Origin: Diadema setosum
Taxonomy: Eukaryota > Echinodermata > Echinoidea > Diadematoida > Diadematidae
Length of the DNA: 64,000 bases
Assembly (NCBI RefSeq): GCF_964275005.1
Contig: NC_092692.1
Span: 11,079,643 to 11,143,642 of the forward strand
Direction of reading: 5' to 3'
The stretch's first letter is position 1. Each line of letters opens with the position of its first letter. Below, one piece after another: positions 36,281-48,344 of this stretch. The notes beneath the pieces are model-generated. The model saw only the letters and a program-made list of their open reading frames with translations, did no database searches and was not told where the DNA came from. The position numbers and the translations under genes were made by a program.

Positions 36281-37516
36281 CTATTCACAAAATAAAAGTT
36301 CCAAGAAGAATCTGTCTTTACATGAACGAGAACACCCGAATATTCGACGATGGGAATTCTTCATGCTGTTTCAACTCCGAAACCAATAGTCATTTTTAGC
36401 GTCAAAGTGTATACGTGTCATTACCTGTTCACTCTAGGAAAGAAAAGGAACTATAAACAATATCAAATACTGAGTATAGTAGGGATAGCTGCAATTTCGT
36501 CTGATCTGTCTGGTATCTCAGTACCTTCCTGTACTTTTCATACGAAAGCTAGGAAGGCCAATATGAATAACGGATGGAAGGGAAACGTGGGCTGAAATTT
36601 GATGTGTTCCGGCAATCCATGAAGGCAAAAATTAGTTGCTACTGACAGAAAATTGGAAATGAAAGTTGATTTCTTTAGCACTTGGAAACCACCACACATG
36701 CCTATATAAGGGAATGTCCAGTCAAAGGGAATAAGACATTACTCATTAGATTTGATGCCTTGTCCTAGTAAGCAATAAACAGAACATAAGAAAGAATAGC
36801 GAACGCTGGTGCGCCAATGCAGGAAATGAAGCCATGGGGGAGACTCCCTCATGTTACAGTTTCACAATAGGTCATTACATAAGAAAAGTATTCAGGGAAT
36901 TTTGTAAAACATACTGATGACGGTACCCGAGACAGAATGCGATCTCCTGGTGCTCAGCGTATGGTGATAAGAATAACGTTGATATTTGGTGTTTGCTTTC
37001 CACGTAGCTATCGAAGCTATCGATAATACCTTCTGAGTATTTACCACACTGCACACTTTACCATGAAGTTGAATTATTTTTTTTTTCCGCCTGAAGAGAC
37101 TGTTTGGCTGCATTTTTAAAAGTATCTCGGCAGCAGTCGAACATATTCACCTATGCAATTCAAGAAAGCATGAAAGATCACTGAAATGCTCCCCAGTTAT
37201 CGCAGGTCTTTGCAAATAGATTTTAACTTAATGCAGAAAAAAATACTCTCAACTGGACAGACAAATAGCAAACGTATAGTCTGAAAATATAAATCGGCAT
37301 CTTACTGGATCGAGGGCATTTCATTTGAAACGGTGAAAATAAAGCCCGGAATGCGAAACACTGCTGACTGTCTGTTTGTTATTCACTTCCGGCAAAGTTG
37401 TTCGTGACACAAATTTCCCTTTAACGATACATGCAATGGTTCCCAGAAAAAAAGAGGTCGTCTTTGCCTCTTTTTTTTTTTTTTTTGATATAAGAAAGTT
37501 CTGATAGATATCAGAA

Positions 37517-37610
37517 GTAAAAACCGTCATATAAAAACAACGCAGGAGCCATTTTTTTTTTTTTTTTTTTTTTGCTCCTGCGGTGTTTTTATAATCATGA
37601 CGGGTTTTTA

Positions 37611-37611
<1 letters not shown>
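37517..37611. repeat. Hairpin around a T-run, intron 2
   Basis: GTAAAAACCGTCAT, TATAAAAACA and CGCAGGAGC on the left pair with the complement on the right, around a T-run of about 22. The right arm has small insertions. A CT array and a TA array (37612-37733) follow directly. Confidence 0.7.
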
Positions 37612-37674
<63 letters not shown>

Positions 37675-37679
37675 GTATC

Positions 37680-37721
<42 letters not shown>

Positions 37722-37733
37722 AATATATATATA
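37612..37733. repeat. CT then TA microsatellites
   Basis: About 20 bp of CT followed by about 100 bp of TA with short breaks, wedged between two hairpins. Confidence 0.9.
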
Positions 37734-37796
37734 GCAATAATAATGTCACAATAGAGGAATGCATTAAATGCCATTAAATGTGACATTGTTATTGCT
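37733..37796. repeat. Short hairpin
   Basis: AGCAATAATAATGTCACA at 37733-37750 pairs with TGTGACATTGTTATTGCT at 37779-37796, with 17 of 18 matches. Confidence 0.75.
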
Positions 37797-37996
37797 ATTT
37801 CTAATACTGCCAATACGCGGAGCAACTACAATATATATATTACAACACGGACTGTTCTTTAATTTTGTCTGGTGACTTTCCGGCCTGAAAATGTCACTAG
37901 TATTATCCATTCTATCGTTTAATTTTTGTTCTCTATCTGTTTGTTCGTTGCTTCCTTGTTTCCTTGTCGTCCAAAGTGGTCGGGTCTCATACATAC

Positions 37997-38089
37997 CTGT
38001 ATCGTGTGCACTTCAATAGTAAGAAGCACGTCGTGTAGTACTTTTGCGTCGCGGACGTCTTGAATGTTTGAGTGTAGGAGATGCCACGG
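37997..38089 (-). CDS. Gene A exon 2: N-terminal half of the EMI domain
   Basis: Encodes residues 34-64, between CGTCTTACAG and CAG|GTATGT. It reads RGISYTQTFKTSATQKYYTT, then CFLLLKCTRYR. YYTxC followed by KCTRYR is the EMI signature seen in MEGF10-type proteins. The spacing of 25 residues between Cys29 and Cys55 fits that family. Too short to appear as an ORF; assigned from motif, splice sites and phase. The 93-bp exon sits between a hairpin cluster (37517-37796) and a fold-back element (38131-38487). Confidence 0.8.
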
Positions 38090-38130
38090 CTGTAAGACGA
38101 AGAAGACAAACAGTAAGACTCAGACCGTTA

Positions 38131-38487
38131 CAGTGATACCTCCATTCAACACAGATTTTCTCTCATCGGTCACTCATCGGAAGCTATAAGATTATCCCTT
38201 CCGACCACCCACCGAAGTGTTTATCGGATCGCAGTCTGATGAATCCGACTTGTGTCGGTCGAACATCATGTCAGTGTCAGACATGTTGGGCGGTGATCTG
38301 ACGAGGCAAGATCGTCCGATGAGGATCACGCGCGAGACACGTCTGACACTGACCTGATACGCGACCGACCAAGTCAAATTCATCAGAATGCGATCCGATA
38401 CACTTCGGTGGGTGGCCGGAAGCAACAATATTTGCTTCCAATGAGTGACCGATGAGATAAAATTTCTGTGGAATAGAGGTATTATAG
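38131..38487. mobile_element. TA-flanked fold-back MITE beside exon 2
   Basis: 357 bp bordered by TA at 38129-38130 and 38488-38489. The left arm carries CTCATCGGTCACTCATCGG, CCACCCACCGAAGTGT and ATCGGATCGCA, and each recurs in complement in the right arm. The left end reads TACAGTGATACCTC and the right end inward TACTATAATACCTC. TA duplication with a TACAGT end is typical of Tc1/mariner-derived MITEs. Its outer edge lies only about 40 bp from the exon 2 acceptor. Confidence 0.8.
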
Positions 38488-38916
38488 TACAAATGCACTA
38501 AGCACGCGCCATTAGAATGCATTCACATAAACATAAAGAGCGTGCACGGTCGTACGCAATCTATCAACAGTAAGCACTTACGTTGCCATATTATCTTCGT
38601 TGGTCATTATTTCCTTTTATCAAATACATGATTGGAACAAATGTAACGTATCATACAACACACATACACCACAAAATACAATGAGAAAAATTATGTTCAT
38701 GCATAAGAATATCCCGTAAAAATGATATATACTACAACATGAACTTATCATTATAAAACAAAACAAACGTTGTTTCGGCGTAGATTTAAAAAAGAAACAA
38801 CAACAGCCGCATACTTTCTGCTACAGGTTTATTTTTGTAGAGTTGATGCTTGAGTGTGTGCAAATATAGAATTAGTTCTTGTAAAGACTTGGACTATAAG
38901 ACCATTATCTTATATT

Positions 38917-39415
38917 ATTATCCATACAGAGGATTTTTAGAGCCCAAATTAGTGTTATTTTGTCGACGCACCTCATAACCTCCGACTCACTTAGAAAGTT
39001 TGAACTCGACCAATATTTTTTGCCGAGGCGACCAATATTTAAAATATTGGACGGCAAAAGGGGGATTCCCCAAAGTTTTTATAAACCGCAACGTGATTCG
39101 TTGAGATATAGGAGATGACCCGAAATATGGAATAAAAACGTCTGTAATTGGTCAATCACGAATTAACTAAATTATCGTTTTTTCTAAAATTCTGTGTCTA
39201 TACAAACAAATTTCATATATTAATTAGTTAAAATTGTACATTAAAATACATAGATCACTGTTTTATCTGGGAGTGAAGTGGATTAACTTACACTGAAGAG
39301 TGTAGGTCTACCATACCCCATGTCAGGATCAAGTACAGTAGGAGACCATACAGCACTTAGAGACAGAAAGGGTAAGTGAAAACATTCTTTGCTAAAATCC
39401 TCTGTAGGATAATAA
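38917..39415. repeat. Possible inverted-repeat element with ACAGAGGATTTT ends
   Basis: ATTATCCATACAGAGGATTT at about 38920 has its near complement AAATCCTCTGTAGGATAAT at about 39397-39415. The interior contains the palindrome CCAATATTTAAAATATTGG near 39031. Confidence 0.4.
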
Positions 39416-39426
39416 TGATAATAATT

Positions 39427-39566
39427 ATTGGATGTCCTATTTTCGGTTAATACAAGGAAATATTGAACTCGCTAGCAAAATATTGGACTCGTCTTCGACT
39501 CGTCCAATATTTGTGCATAGCTCGTCCAATATTTCCTTGTATTAACCTCAAGGCCATCCAATATTA
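39427..39566. mobile_element. 140-bp near-perfect palindromic element
   Basis: GGTTAATACAAGGAAATATT at 39445 has its complement ending at 39547. Pairing continues outward through ATTGGATG/CATCCAAT and inward to a CGTCTTCGAC centre. The AATATTGGAC motif is repeated several times. Confidence 0.75.
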
Positions 39567-39569
39567 TAT

Positions 39570-40398
39570 AAGTATTGTCATTTTTTTTTTGGTATCGATC
39601 ATGGATTTTTATGTATTATCTCTTGTTTGTTCTATCACATGTCCTTGTTTATGATGGCGGTTTCCTGGATTGTTCTTTCCCTCGATCACATTATGATTTT
39701 AGCTGCACTGTCGCCACTTTCCTGTTTGCTATGCTCGTAGGCATGGTTTGGCGGTGTTGTCAAGGGATAAACAATTCCTTTAGTGATTTTACCTTTTTGT
39801 ATACTATCTGTCCATTGATTACATTATACAATTAAGGGGGGAAAAGAGAAAACTAAAACCACTCCATCTAAATGAATCATAAAACTCCAGAGATTCTCGT
39901 ATCGTGAGTGTGATATCGGATGAAATGAATGACATGTCTATTAAATCAGATAACACACTTTTGATGGTCTATTCGTTAGTTTGCATTGAAAGGACACTTC
40001 AGCCTAACTGCCAGTTACGCAGTGTAATAGGAAGGAAGTGGCATAAGAGGGTATTTTCGTTGGTGTTGTTTTGGCATCGAGTGGAAAAAAAAAAACCTTC
40101 TCAGGAAATAAGTCATGTGTGCGTGGGGGAAAGTTATAACATGGTATAGCAGGCTGTCATCACCACCAACACGCCTTAAATCAGTATATTCTCTTGTTTT
40201 TTTTTTTCTCCTATTGGGGCTGAAAGTGGCTATGTATTTTTGCTATGATTTGATGGCCGCTAGATTCTACTTTTGGTGGTGCGAGTCTCCTCGTTGGGAG
40301 CTCTGCATTTACTTTATGCCACCTGCAATTTACAAAGTAATATTGCTGATGAAAGAAACAGAACCAGAGAGAGAGAGAGAGAGAGGGAGGGAGAAGAT

Positions 40399-40430
<32 letters not shown>

Positions 40431-40985
40431 CATCTTCTGTTAACGCGAGGTGGATGTGCGCAAAATCAATGTTTTTAATTTCTATACAAAAACCAAATGC
40501 TTAGCAAGTATTGGAGAATATGTGTAAAGGATTAAAAAAAAAAAAAATCCTCCACTGATCTCAATCGGAAGGACAGCCAGTAGATGATAGAGGTGATTAT
40601 AATCTGTCCGTCATGCTGCATATAAAATGATAGATGAAGACGTACCATTAGGTTTTCATACAACAGGAATTTCCCTGTGACTGAATATCAAACTGGATAT
40701 TTGCAGAGAGTAACATTCCCATAGTACATGAGCAAATGACACAACGTTGACACCATGTGCTCATTTCCGTTATATACGCCTACACGGATATTAAATGAAT
40801 GTTCAAGTGAAAGTCTATTGAGATAGGGTTAGTGAGAAGCTACGTGCGCTTTATAGTTCAAGAGACGAACTATACGTTTGTGGAAACAAAGAATCACTTT
40901 TTGACGTTCCGCTCACAAAGAGATGGCCTTCCTGTTTTAGGTTTCGAAATTTGAATAAAAATAATGATGAAAGAAAGATATTATT
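39570..40985. other. Intronic, no feature recognised except simple repeats
   Basis: Contains a GA array at 40367-40392, an A-run at 40403-40430 and a shorter A-run near 40530. The plus-strand ORFs (up to 96 codons) lack recognisable motifs. Confidence 0.6.
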
Positions 40986-40989
40986 TAGA

Positions 40990-41139
40990 CGGGGGAGAGC
41001 AATGTTCAGGTTCGAGTCCCACTGGTTCCTTTTTTTTCCCGACATGTTTGTTAATTTACAGATATCAGCAGTTGCGATCTTAACAAATTTAATTTGCGGA
41101 GGGAGACAAACTGAAGAATCTCGCACCTGAAAAAAAAAT
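40990..41139 (+). mobile_element. SINE family B copy
   Basis: Begins with a B-box-like GGTTCGAGTCCCACTGG, then CCGACATGTTTGTTAATTTA, GCAGTTGCGATCTTAAC and GGAGGGAGACAAACTG, and ends in an A tract. Closely matches 60156-60310. Confidence 0.7.
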
Positions 41140-42791
41140 AGTGATGTCAGAACGAAACTTAAGAAATAATGAGGTGTCATCGTTATGCCAGGAAGGCATC
41201 TACTCTGACAATATTTGATTTGATTTGATTTGATTTGATTTGATTTGATTTATTTCTTCTTAATTCCGTTACATAAGATATGATTATGTACAAGTCATTT
41301 AAGACAAACAGTATATCAACAATTAGTTTTTAGTACAAAATAAAACAAATACAAACAGCTTAGGGAACTCAAACAGAAGGGTCTCCAAATAAGCAGAGGC
41401 TTGACGGTATGGACACCCTATACTTCGCTACTCTGGATAGAATACGGGATAGAGAAAGGGGGAAGGGTAGGGGGAAAAGGGAATATTACAGAGTGTATGT
41501 GTACCACTCCGACTACTTTGCAACTACTTTACAGTAATGATAATGAATGAGTATGCTATCAAAATTAACACGTTCAGTTGCCTTTGCCGTAGAAATAACC
41601 GAATATGCACTATGAAAATAGTAATACTAAGTAAATGAATACAAAGCATTCTTACATGTGGTTATCTGACATGAAATAACAAAATATATCGTGGTTAAAT
41701 GTGCACAGTAATGGTAAGGCACATGGTATACATACATACATACATATACATGCTCATTATACATAACATACATTATGTACCTATCCTATACAAACACATA
41801 CACACCCATATTTATAATATATTTAAGGATAGATAAATAGATCGATATTATTATGTATGCACACATACATGCTTCATGTATCACGTACATGTCTATATAT
41901 ATTTGATTATAATGCATAACAATAAAGAAATCAAAATGTTTATCCTGGGGGATACTGCTTGAATGAATACAAAGTGGTAATGTTTTTAATTTTGGTGGGA
42001 AGGGAATTCCAAGTGTCAGGGACGGAGTGTCTGATAGAATGATGCGCGAGTGCAGTTTTGGGGTTAAATAAATGCAAATTTGTGGATTGTCTGGTAGGAT
42101 AAGTGTGAATCTCTGAATTTGACCGAAATATTTTGTTAAATATTGGAGGCAAGAGGTTTGACTTGAGGCAAAACATAAATACAGTTTTTTGACAAAGTTT
42201 ATGTCATTTATCTTTAATAAGGGATTTAAGCTGGAAAAACAATGGGTCGGTGTGATCTCGAGAGCGTGCTCGACTGCACACTCAAATTGCTTTTTTTCTG
42301 CAGAAGAAGTATACGGTCTGTATTACATTTGTGGGTTGCCCAAATAATGTTGCAATACGATATATATGGCAGGATCAAAGCATTACACAGGGTAAACAAT
42401 ACACGATTTGGTAAAAAATACTGAAGCTTAGTTAACAGGCCAACGCTTCGGGATACAGGAGAAATAACGTGTTTTACATAATCATCCCATTTTAGGTTTT
42501 CATTTATATACACACCGAGAAATTTGTTAAGTGTTTTCTTTTCGAGAGGTGTACCATCAATATACAATTCATATTCTGGTAAATCAGCTTTTTTACATTT
42601 GAAATGAGTGAAATTAGTTTTGTTTAAATTGAGTGCCAGTATATTACTTTTAAACCATGTAGATAATTTCGGTAATTCATTGTTCAAAATAGTAACTAGG
42701 TGGTTTAGGTCAGTATGTGAGTAAAACACATTTGTATCATCAGCAAATAATATAAACTCTAACGTGGATGATGCCTTTGAAATATCATTAA

Positions 42792-43175
42792 AGGGATCGT
42801 ACAGTTTTGGGTGAGACCTAATTTAAGGTTTCTAACATTTTTGGTGAGATAATGAGAAACTTCTTTATACGAAATATGAAACAGCATGTAACTCTATGAG
42901 GAAGTTAACGTTTATTTGATGAAGATTGGTTTTGAAATGGCTGAGATATCCAAAAAAGAGCGATTCTAATAAAGTGTGGGACCCACACTTTATTAGAATC
43001 GCTTTGTTTTACTTTATTTTTGGGTGTTTCAGTCATTCCAAACCCGATTTTCATCAAATAAACTTTTAATTCCTCTTAAAATGGTATGTTCTGTACTATA
43101 TCATAAGTGTTTTCTTGGTATCTCGCAAAAAGTTAAAAGCCCAATTCTCATCTCCACCAATACTGTACTATCCCT
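42792..43175. mobile_element. TTAA-target MITE family B
   Basis: 384 bp between TTAA at 42788-42791 and TTAA at 43176-43179. The ends are TTAAAGGGATCGTACAGT and, inward from the right, TTAAAGGGATAGTACAGT. The centre (about 42960-43004) is a perfect palindrome: GATTCTAATAAAGTGTGGG and its complement around a central GGGACCC. The insertion lies in LINE 2, and the frame is continuous once the element and one TTAA are removed. Confidence 0.85.
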
Positions 43176-43714
43176 TTAATGTAGATTAGAAACAATAAAG
43201 GACCTAATATTGAACCCTGGGGGACTCCACATGATACAGGTAACGCATTGGAGGATACTGAATCAAAGGAAACAAATTGTTTTCTACATAACAGATAGTT
43301 TTCAAACCATGTACAAAATGTAATTGCAGTACCCCGAACCCCGTAATGTCGTAGCTATGTAATATATCATCAAAATCTGCTAAGAAAGTATCAATACAAC
43401 TATTGGGGGACGATTACATACAATTATATTTTTACTGTTGACCATGTCTATTTCTATACATAATAATTCAGTGGAATTATGAACAAATGAGAGATAATTT
43501 CTGACCGTATAGGACAGAGACTTAAATATATAAAATGCAACACCACAACCCCACCACGACCGTCCTGTCTGTCACTACGAACAAAATGATAATTAGGAAT
43601 ATTATATATGTCTGGGGATCTGGCGTTTAACCAAGTTTCAGTGATTCCAACTACTGAGAAAGAAAAAGACATATTTGTCAACAGATCAGCGACATTATCA
43701 AAGTTCTTACTTAA

Positions 43715-44174
43715 AGGAGACCTCCGGATGATTTTCAGATTTCTACATTTGAACAACTATGAATTAGTAATACTGAGGACAGAGTTTCAGAATTTGTGAT
43801 AATTGGGATGAAGAATAAGAATATTTTCAAAATTTTGAACAAATTGCAATGAACAAGGATGATGACATGGCAGAGTCACCATAAAAATGCATGAGTTGGG
43901 GCTCAAGGAAGCAGAACAAAAGAAGAAGGCATGCATTGATTATACACAGGTGAACTCGCAAGCAAGCAGTATTGTAATCAAATTACACTGCTACATTTCT
44001 GAAATATGTGAACCTCCTATGTCATCATCCTTGTTCAGTGTAATTTGTTAAAAGGTTTTTCAAAGTATTGTTTCTCTGCTCAAGAATCGCAATAAATTCC
44101 ACAAATCTATACATGGAGTTGTGGATTTATGTACTACATGATGTGAAATTATGAAAATCGTCTGGAATGTCCCT
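43715..44174. mobile_element. TTAA-target MITE family A, copy 3
   Basis: 460 bp between TTAA at 43711-43714 and 44175-44178, in the endonuclease region of LINE 2. The ends are TTAAAGGAGACCTCCGG and, inward, TTAAAGGGACATTCCAG. It aligns along its length with the copies at 8605 and 13348. Confidence 0.9.
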
Positions 44175-44274
44175 TTAAACTCCGGGCATTACAATGCAAC
44201 AAACCAAATTTCTCAAGACAATTTACAAAGTACGATTGAATACATCCGGCAAATAATACTTACAATTTATAAGT

Positions 44275-46660
44275 GGTTGTACATTATTATCTAAGTCAGG
44301 TATCATTGTATTCAGATAGTTTCTGAAGTGTTAATGGCAAAGACATAAAAAGCAGTTTTCACTGGCACGATGCTGCCAAGATAGCTAGCATATAGATTAT
44401 TGCTGTTGTCGGTTGTTGTTGTGTTTTTTTTTTTGTTCCTGAAAGCAGACACATTCTAAACGATACAGGCCTGGTATTATTTTTTTCTTGACTAGTTATA
44501 CATGTAGCATAATTCGTTGTGCAATCGTGTCACACCATGAAGTAAAAAAAAAAACAATAACAAACAAACAAACAAACGACGTAAGAGCAAAAATATTTTT
44601 TTGTGAGAACAGTCATTATTTGTCTTTTGGTAGTAGCATCAAAGATCCTGCATGGAGTACTAAGAGTGTGATTACTAGCTGCAAAGTAGTGTTTGTTAAA
44701 TGACAAGATGCTAAGCTATACATAAATATTCTACTGAGACGTTAGAGAATTTGTAAAATGTACACAGGACTTTGTCCAGTGGGGAGATTCTGTTGGATAA
44801 TATCTCTTCGATAGTTGGAGTGACCCCAGGTAAAAGTTATAGAACCCCAAAATTCTTAACAACATCCAAATAAACAAACAAGTGTTTCATCACCGCAACC
44901 ACAAATCGTTGAAACCCTTTAAAGTCCCCTTTTATAAGAACTTTAGAAAAATAGCCAAATTGGCCAAAAAACTGAGTAGAGACTCCAAGAAGAAAAAAAA
45001 AAATAAGAAAGCAACTACTCACGGAAATAAGAGTTGGTGATGACGTCAGTCATTAGCCTTCACGCTTTTGCATGGTTTTGATGAAAATTCAGGAAATGCA
45101 ATCCAATTTGATGTAAAGAATGCGACTGACATAATTTTCTTTATCGTGACGATATTGGCATATGCATATGCGTATTATGTCTTTGCTATTATGATATCAC
45201 CATTTTGTTGAACACGTTTAAAACCGATTCTTTAACTTTCTTAGTTGAGGTCCTCATTGCTGAAACCTTGGCTTTTCTCTAGGTCTGATTTTTTTTTTTT
45301 TTTTATGTTTCATTTCCTACAGCCACCTTCACCATGATCATGTAAAATTATAGTTTGATAATTATTAGCTCCGTTTCGTATGTTTTAGTCCTACTATTAC
45401 TAAAACACACACACACACACAAAGCAAAAAAAAACAACAAACAAACAAGGCTTTACTACTACTACTACTACTACTACTACGACAACAACAACTACTACTA
45501 CCAATGCAGCTACTACGATACTGCTATATTACTACAACCACTACTCCTGTTATTACTATTAACACTGCTACTACTTCTACTATTCTTACTATACTACTAT
45601 TACTACTATGCTACTACTACTGCTACTTTTGCAACTACAACCACATTGTAGTAGTACATCCTATTATTGCTTCTTATAAAATACATAATGTTTTCGTAAC
45701 TAGGGCAAGTTTCGTACAAACATTTCCACTTTCATAAATTAGAACTAATGCTGTTTTTATCTATGGCAAAAGTCAGACGTCAGAATTTAAGCTGTTGCAT
45801 GGTAATCGCAATTATTGCAATTTTTAATTAGAAAACCTCTTTAACAATCAAAGTTTTGTGGATTGATTTTGCTATTATCATTGTTATACATATTCATATT
45901 ATGGTCGTTGTCATCATTACTATTGTAATCATCATCATAAGTTTCATCATAATTATCATAATCGTTATCATCGCCATTATTATCATAAGTTTTGTAAAAA
46001 AAAAAAAGAATATATATACATATAAATGTAAAGTATTATATATATAATTTACCTCTTGTCTTGACGTTTGACAGCATTCAAACAGGAGTGATGTTTTTCC
46101 TTCCTTGCACAACAGAACAGTAGGTGCAATACGAAAATTGTCCTTCGGTTTCAAAGGCATTAAGCACGCGCATAACGAATTCCCAATCTCAGGCAGCATT
46201 TATTTCAGATGATCAATACTGTCTGCCAGTGTCTGCTATTCAAGTAAAAACGTACTCCATTCTGCTTTGGTTTGGTCCTTATGAGCTCGTACTATCTGAC
46301 GAGCCAAAACACCAGGGCTAGTGTTTTGTGTGGGCTTATAATGAGCTCCGAATCATCGCATGACGAGTTATATTGTAAGAGGAAAGGCTTGAACGGAATT
46401 CGGCAATAGGGTTACTGAAATTGAACCTATAGAGAAATATCACTCTTAGTGCGCTGTCATACCATTCTTACACCAAAATGTACACTGTTATAGTTCCTCT
46501 TTTACTGTCTTTGAAATCAGTATCATTGTTTTTAATGATTGGCAGGCCCTTCTTCCTCTGGCAATCCCCAGACTTATGTTTTATTATAACAAAGACCACA
46601 ATAAAAAAAATAAATAATAAATATGGTATCATTAATCTAGGGCAGCTTTCAACCTAATGT
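44275..46660. other. Intronic simple-repeat region
   Basis: Holds a CA array (45404-45421), ACT arrays (45450-45640) and ATC/ATT-rich sequence (45860-46000). ORFs here are low-complexity. No exon found. Confidence 0.7.
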
Positions 46661-46664
46661 TAAC

Positions 46665-46885
46665 TTGTGGCATAGTGGAGACGACTCCTTACTTCCGATC
46701 GGAGGACCCGAGTTCGAATCCCGCCCAGTGCTTACGTCCTTGGACAAGATGTTTTTACCCACTATGTCCCTCTCGACCCAGGCGTATAAATGGGTACCTG
46801 ACAACGCTATATCGGGTAATAATAATAGCAAGGCCTTTTGGCAGAGCAGTGGCAACACTGGAGAGGCTGCCCTGGGTAAATAAGA
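46665..46885 (+). mobile_element. SINE family A, tRNA-derived, with ATT tail
   Basis: A-box-like GTGGCATAGTGGAGACG and B-box-like CGAGTTCGAATCCCGCC form the tRNA head. The body contains TACCCACTATGTCCCTCTCG and GGGTACCTGACA and ends in GGTAAATAAGACATT before a long ATT array (46891-46979). Microsatellite-like tails suggest mobilisation by a CR1/L2-type LINE. Confidence 0.8.
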
Positions 46886-46890
46886 CATTA

Positions 46891-46979
<89 letters not shown>
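46891..46979. repeat. ATT array shared by two SINE tails
   Basis: About 30 ATT units between a plus-strand and a minus-strand SINE. Confidence 0.95.
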
Positions 46980-46981
<2 letters not shown>

Positions 46982-47134
46982 ATAGGACACTGTCATTATT
47001 CCCAGGTATTCATTTCTACTGAGCGGGTCGAAAGGGACGCCGTGGGTACAAATATCCTAAGCATGCATGTGGCAAGACTCGAAACTCAGAACCTCCGTTT
47101 GAAAGTCAACAGTCTTTTCCATCATACCGTAGTG
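46980..47134 (-). mobile_element. SINE family A, opposite orientation
   Basis: Read on the minus strand: GCACTACGGTATGATGGAAA (A-box region), TTTCGAGTCTTGCC (B-box region), then TACCCACGGCGTCCCTTTCG and AATACCTGGGAATAATGACA. These match the body of the SINE at 46665 block by block. Confidence 0.7.
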
Positions 47135-47139
47135 CCTCA

Positions 47140-48340
47140 ATAACAATTCGGAAAAGATTAGCATATGGGAACTATTGTTTCTTTCTTGTCGACATTGAAT
47201 TGGAGCTTTGTATCATTATCGAAATTAAGATGAAGAACAAAGGATTTATTCATTTCGTGAGTGGAATGGCATCGTTCATATTATCGGTCGTTGTCGTATA
47301 TTCGCCCACGTTGTTTATCATCACCAACCAGCCAAGAAAGACCCTCTCCTTTTTTATGTAATATCCCCAAAGATTTAGTATAAATTGATACTGAATATAG
47401 GTGAAGGCATTTAAGAAGAAAACTTGAAACGAAAGATTCTATTATTGGTTCATCTTACTTTATGCACCACGGATGAGATCCTTCCTACTGGGGAAAATAC
47501 GGGAATAATGTGATAACACAGGCAAGTCATTTGAAGGGTTTCCCTTCTTTCTGTTTTTTTTTTTCCCTTTTTTGCAACTACTCTGCGAGAAATCCCGGGC
47601 AAGTTCCCCCTTTTCACTTGGTGTTAGTTATGATACAGATCGAGCATACAATCTTATTCAAAGAGAGAAATAGCAAAAAGAAATTTTCGCGTCTGATACA
47701 CAATCAGTTGCAATGAAAACATCTCGACGGAAGAATTTCATGAATTTGAATAAAAAAAGAAATCCTTCTGTAACTATACTCTCTGCGGAAGACAAAGTCC
47801 CTTCATTCTTATGACTCACCATTACTTGAGACGAGTGAATTATGGATAAGACCAAGAGAGGAGGAAAGAATGGTGAGTCATTGCGTATAATTTGTTCAAA
47901 CGTCATTATATCACGACGATGAACTCGCTTATCTTAGTGGTGTCGCTGCCCCGTACAGTGGTACCGTATAAGGTGAGTGACACAGTTTTAAATCCCAGGC
48001 TGAGAGTTATGGAGATCAGGCATACTACGATCTCATTCACGGAGCTTAAACAGTAAAATAAGAAAACCTCTGTAACTAACACCTATAACAAAACAACAAA
48101 TACGAAAAACGAACAAATTACCTTGAGGCAAGTTATTGATGCTGTTTCCCTTTTAATCTCCTCCAATTAGATACATGATCATCACAATCATTGTGCCAAG
48201 ACATGTCAAGAGGTATGTTGAAAGAATAACACTGATCATGGCTGGCCTATCCATCATCTGCGTACCAGACTAACACCACTTGAAAGAATACGAGAATAAT
48301 TTTGTTTAGTTGATGACAAATATATAAATCAATCATATCA
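47140..48340. other. Intronic, no clear feature
   Basis: A GTGTCGCTGCCCCGTACAGT at about 47940 resembles the head of SINE family B, but the remainder does not follow. Nothing else is recognised. Confidence 0.5.
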
Positions 48341-48344
48341 TTCT

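Larger units (their letters stand above)
41214..44270 (-). mobile_element. Dead LINE 2 (same family as LINE 1), hit by two MITEs
   Basis: Minus strand. The 5' part encodes the start of an endonuclease with FGLLHCNARSLSKNF (split by the MITE at 43715-44174), then GITETWLN and RSDRQDGRGGVV. A deletion removes the rest of the endonuclease and the first RT motifs. RT resumes at GSILGPLLFLIYINDIS, split by the MITE at 42792-43175, followed by ILFADDTN (motif C) and a C-terminal region with TYPTRQS, VPDTWNSLP. The 3' end is a (TTTGA)n tail at 41214-41251, typical of LINEs with short tandem 3' ends. Frame changes make it inactive. Confidence 0.9.
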
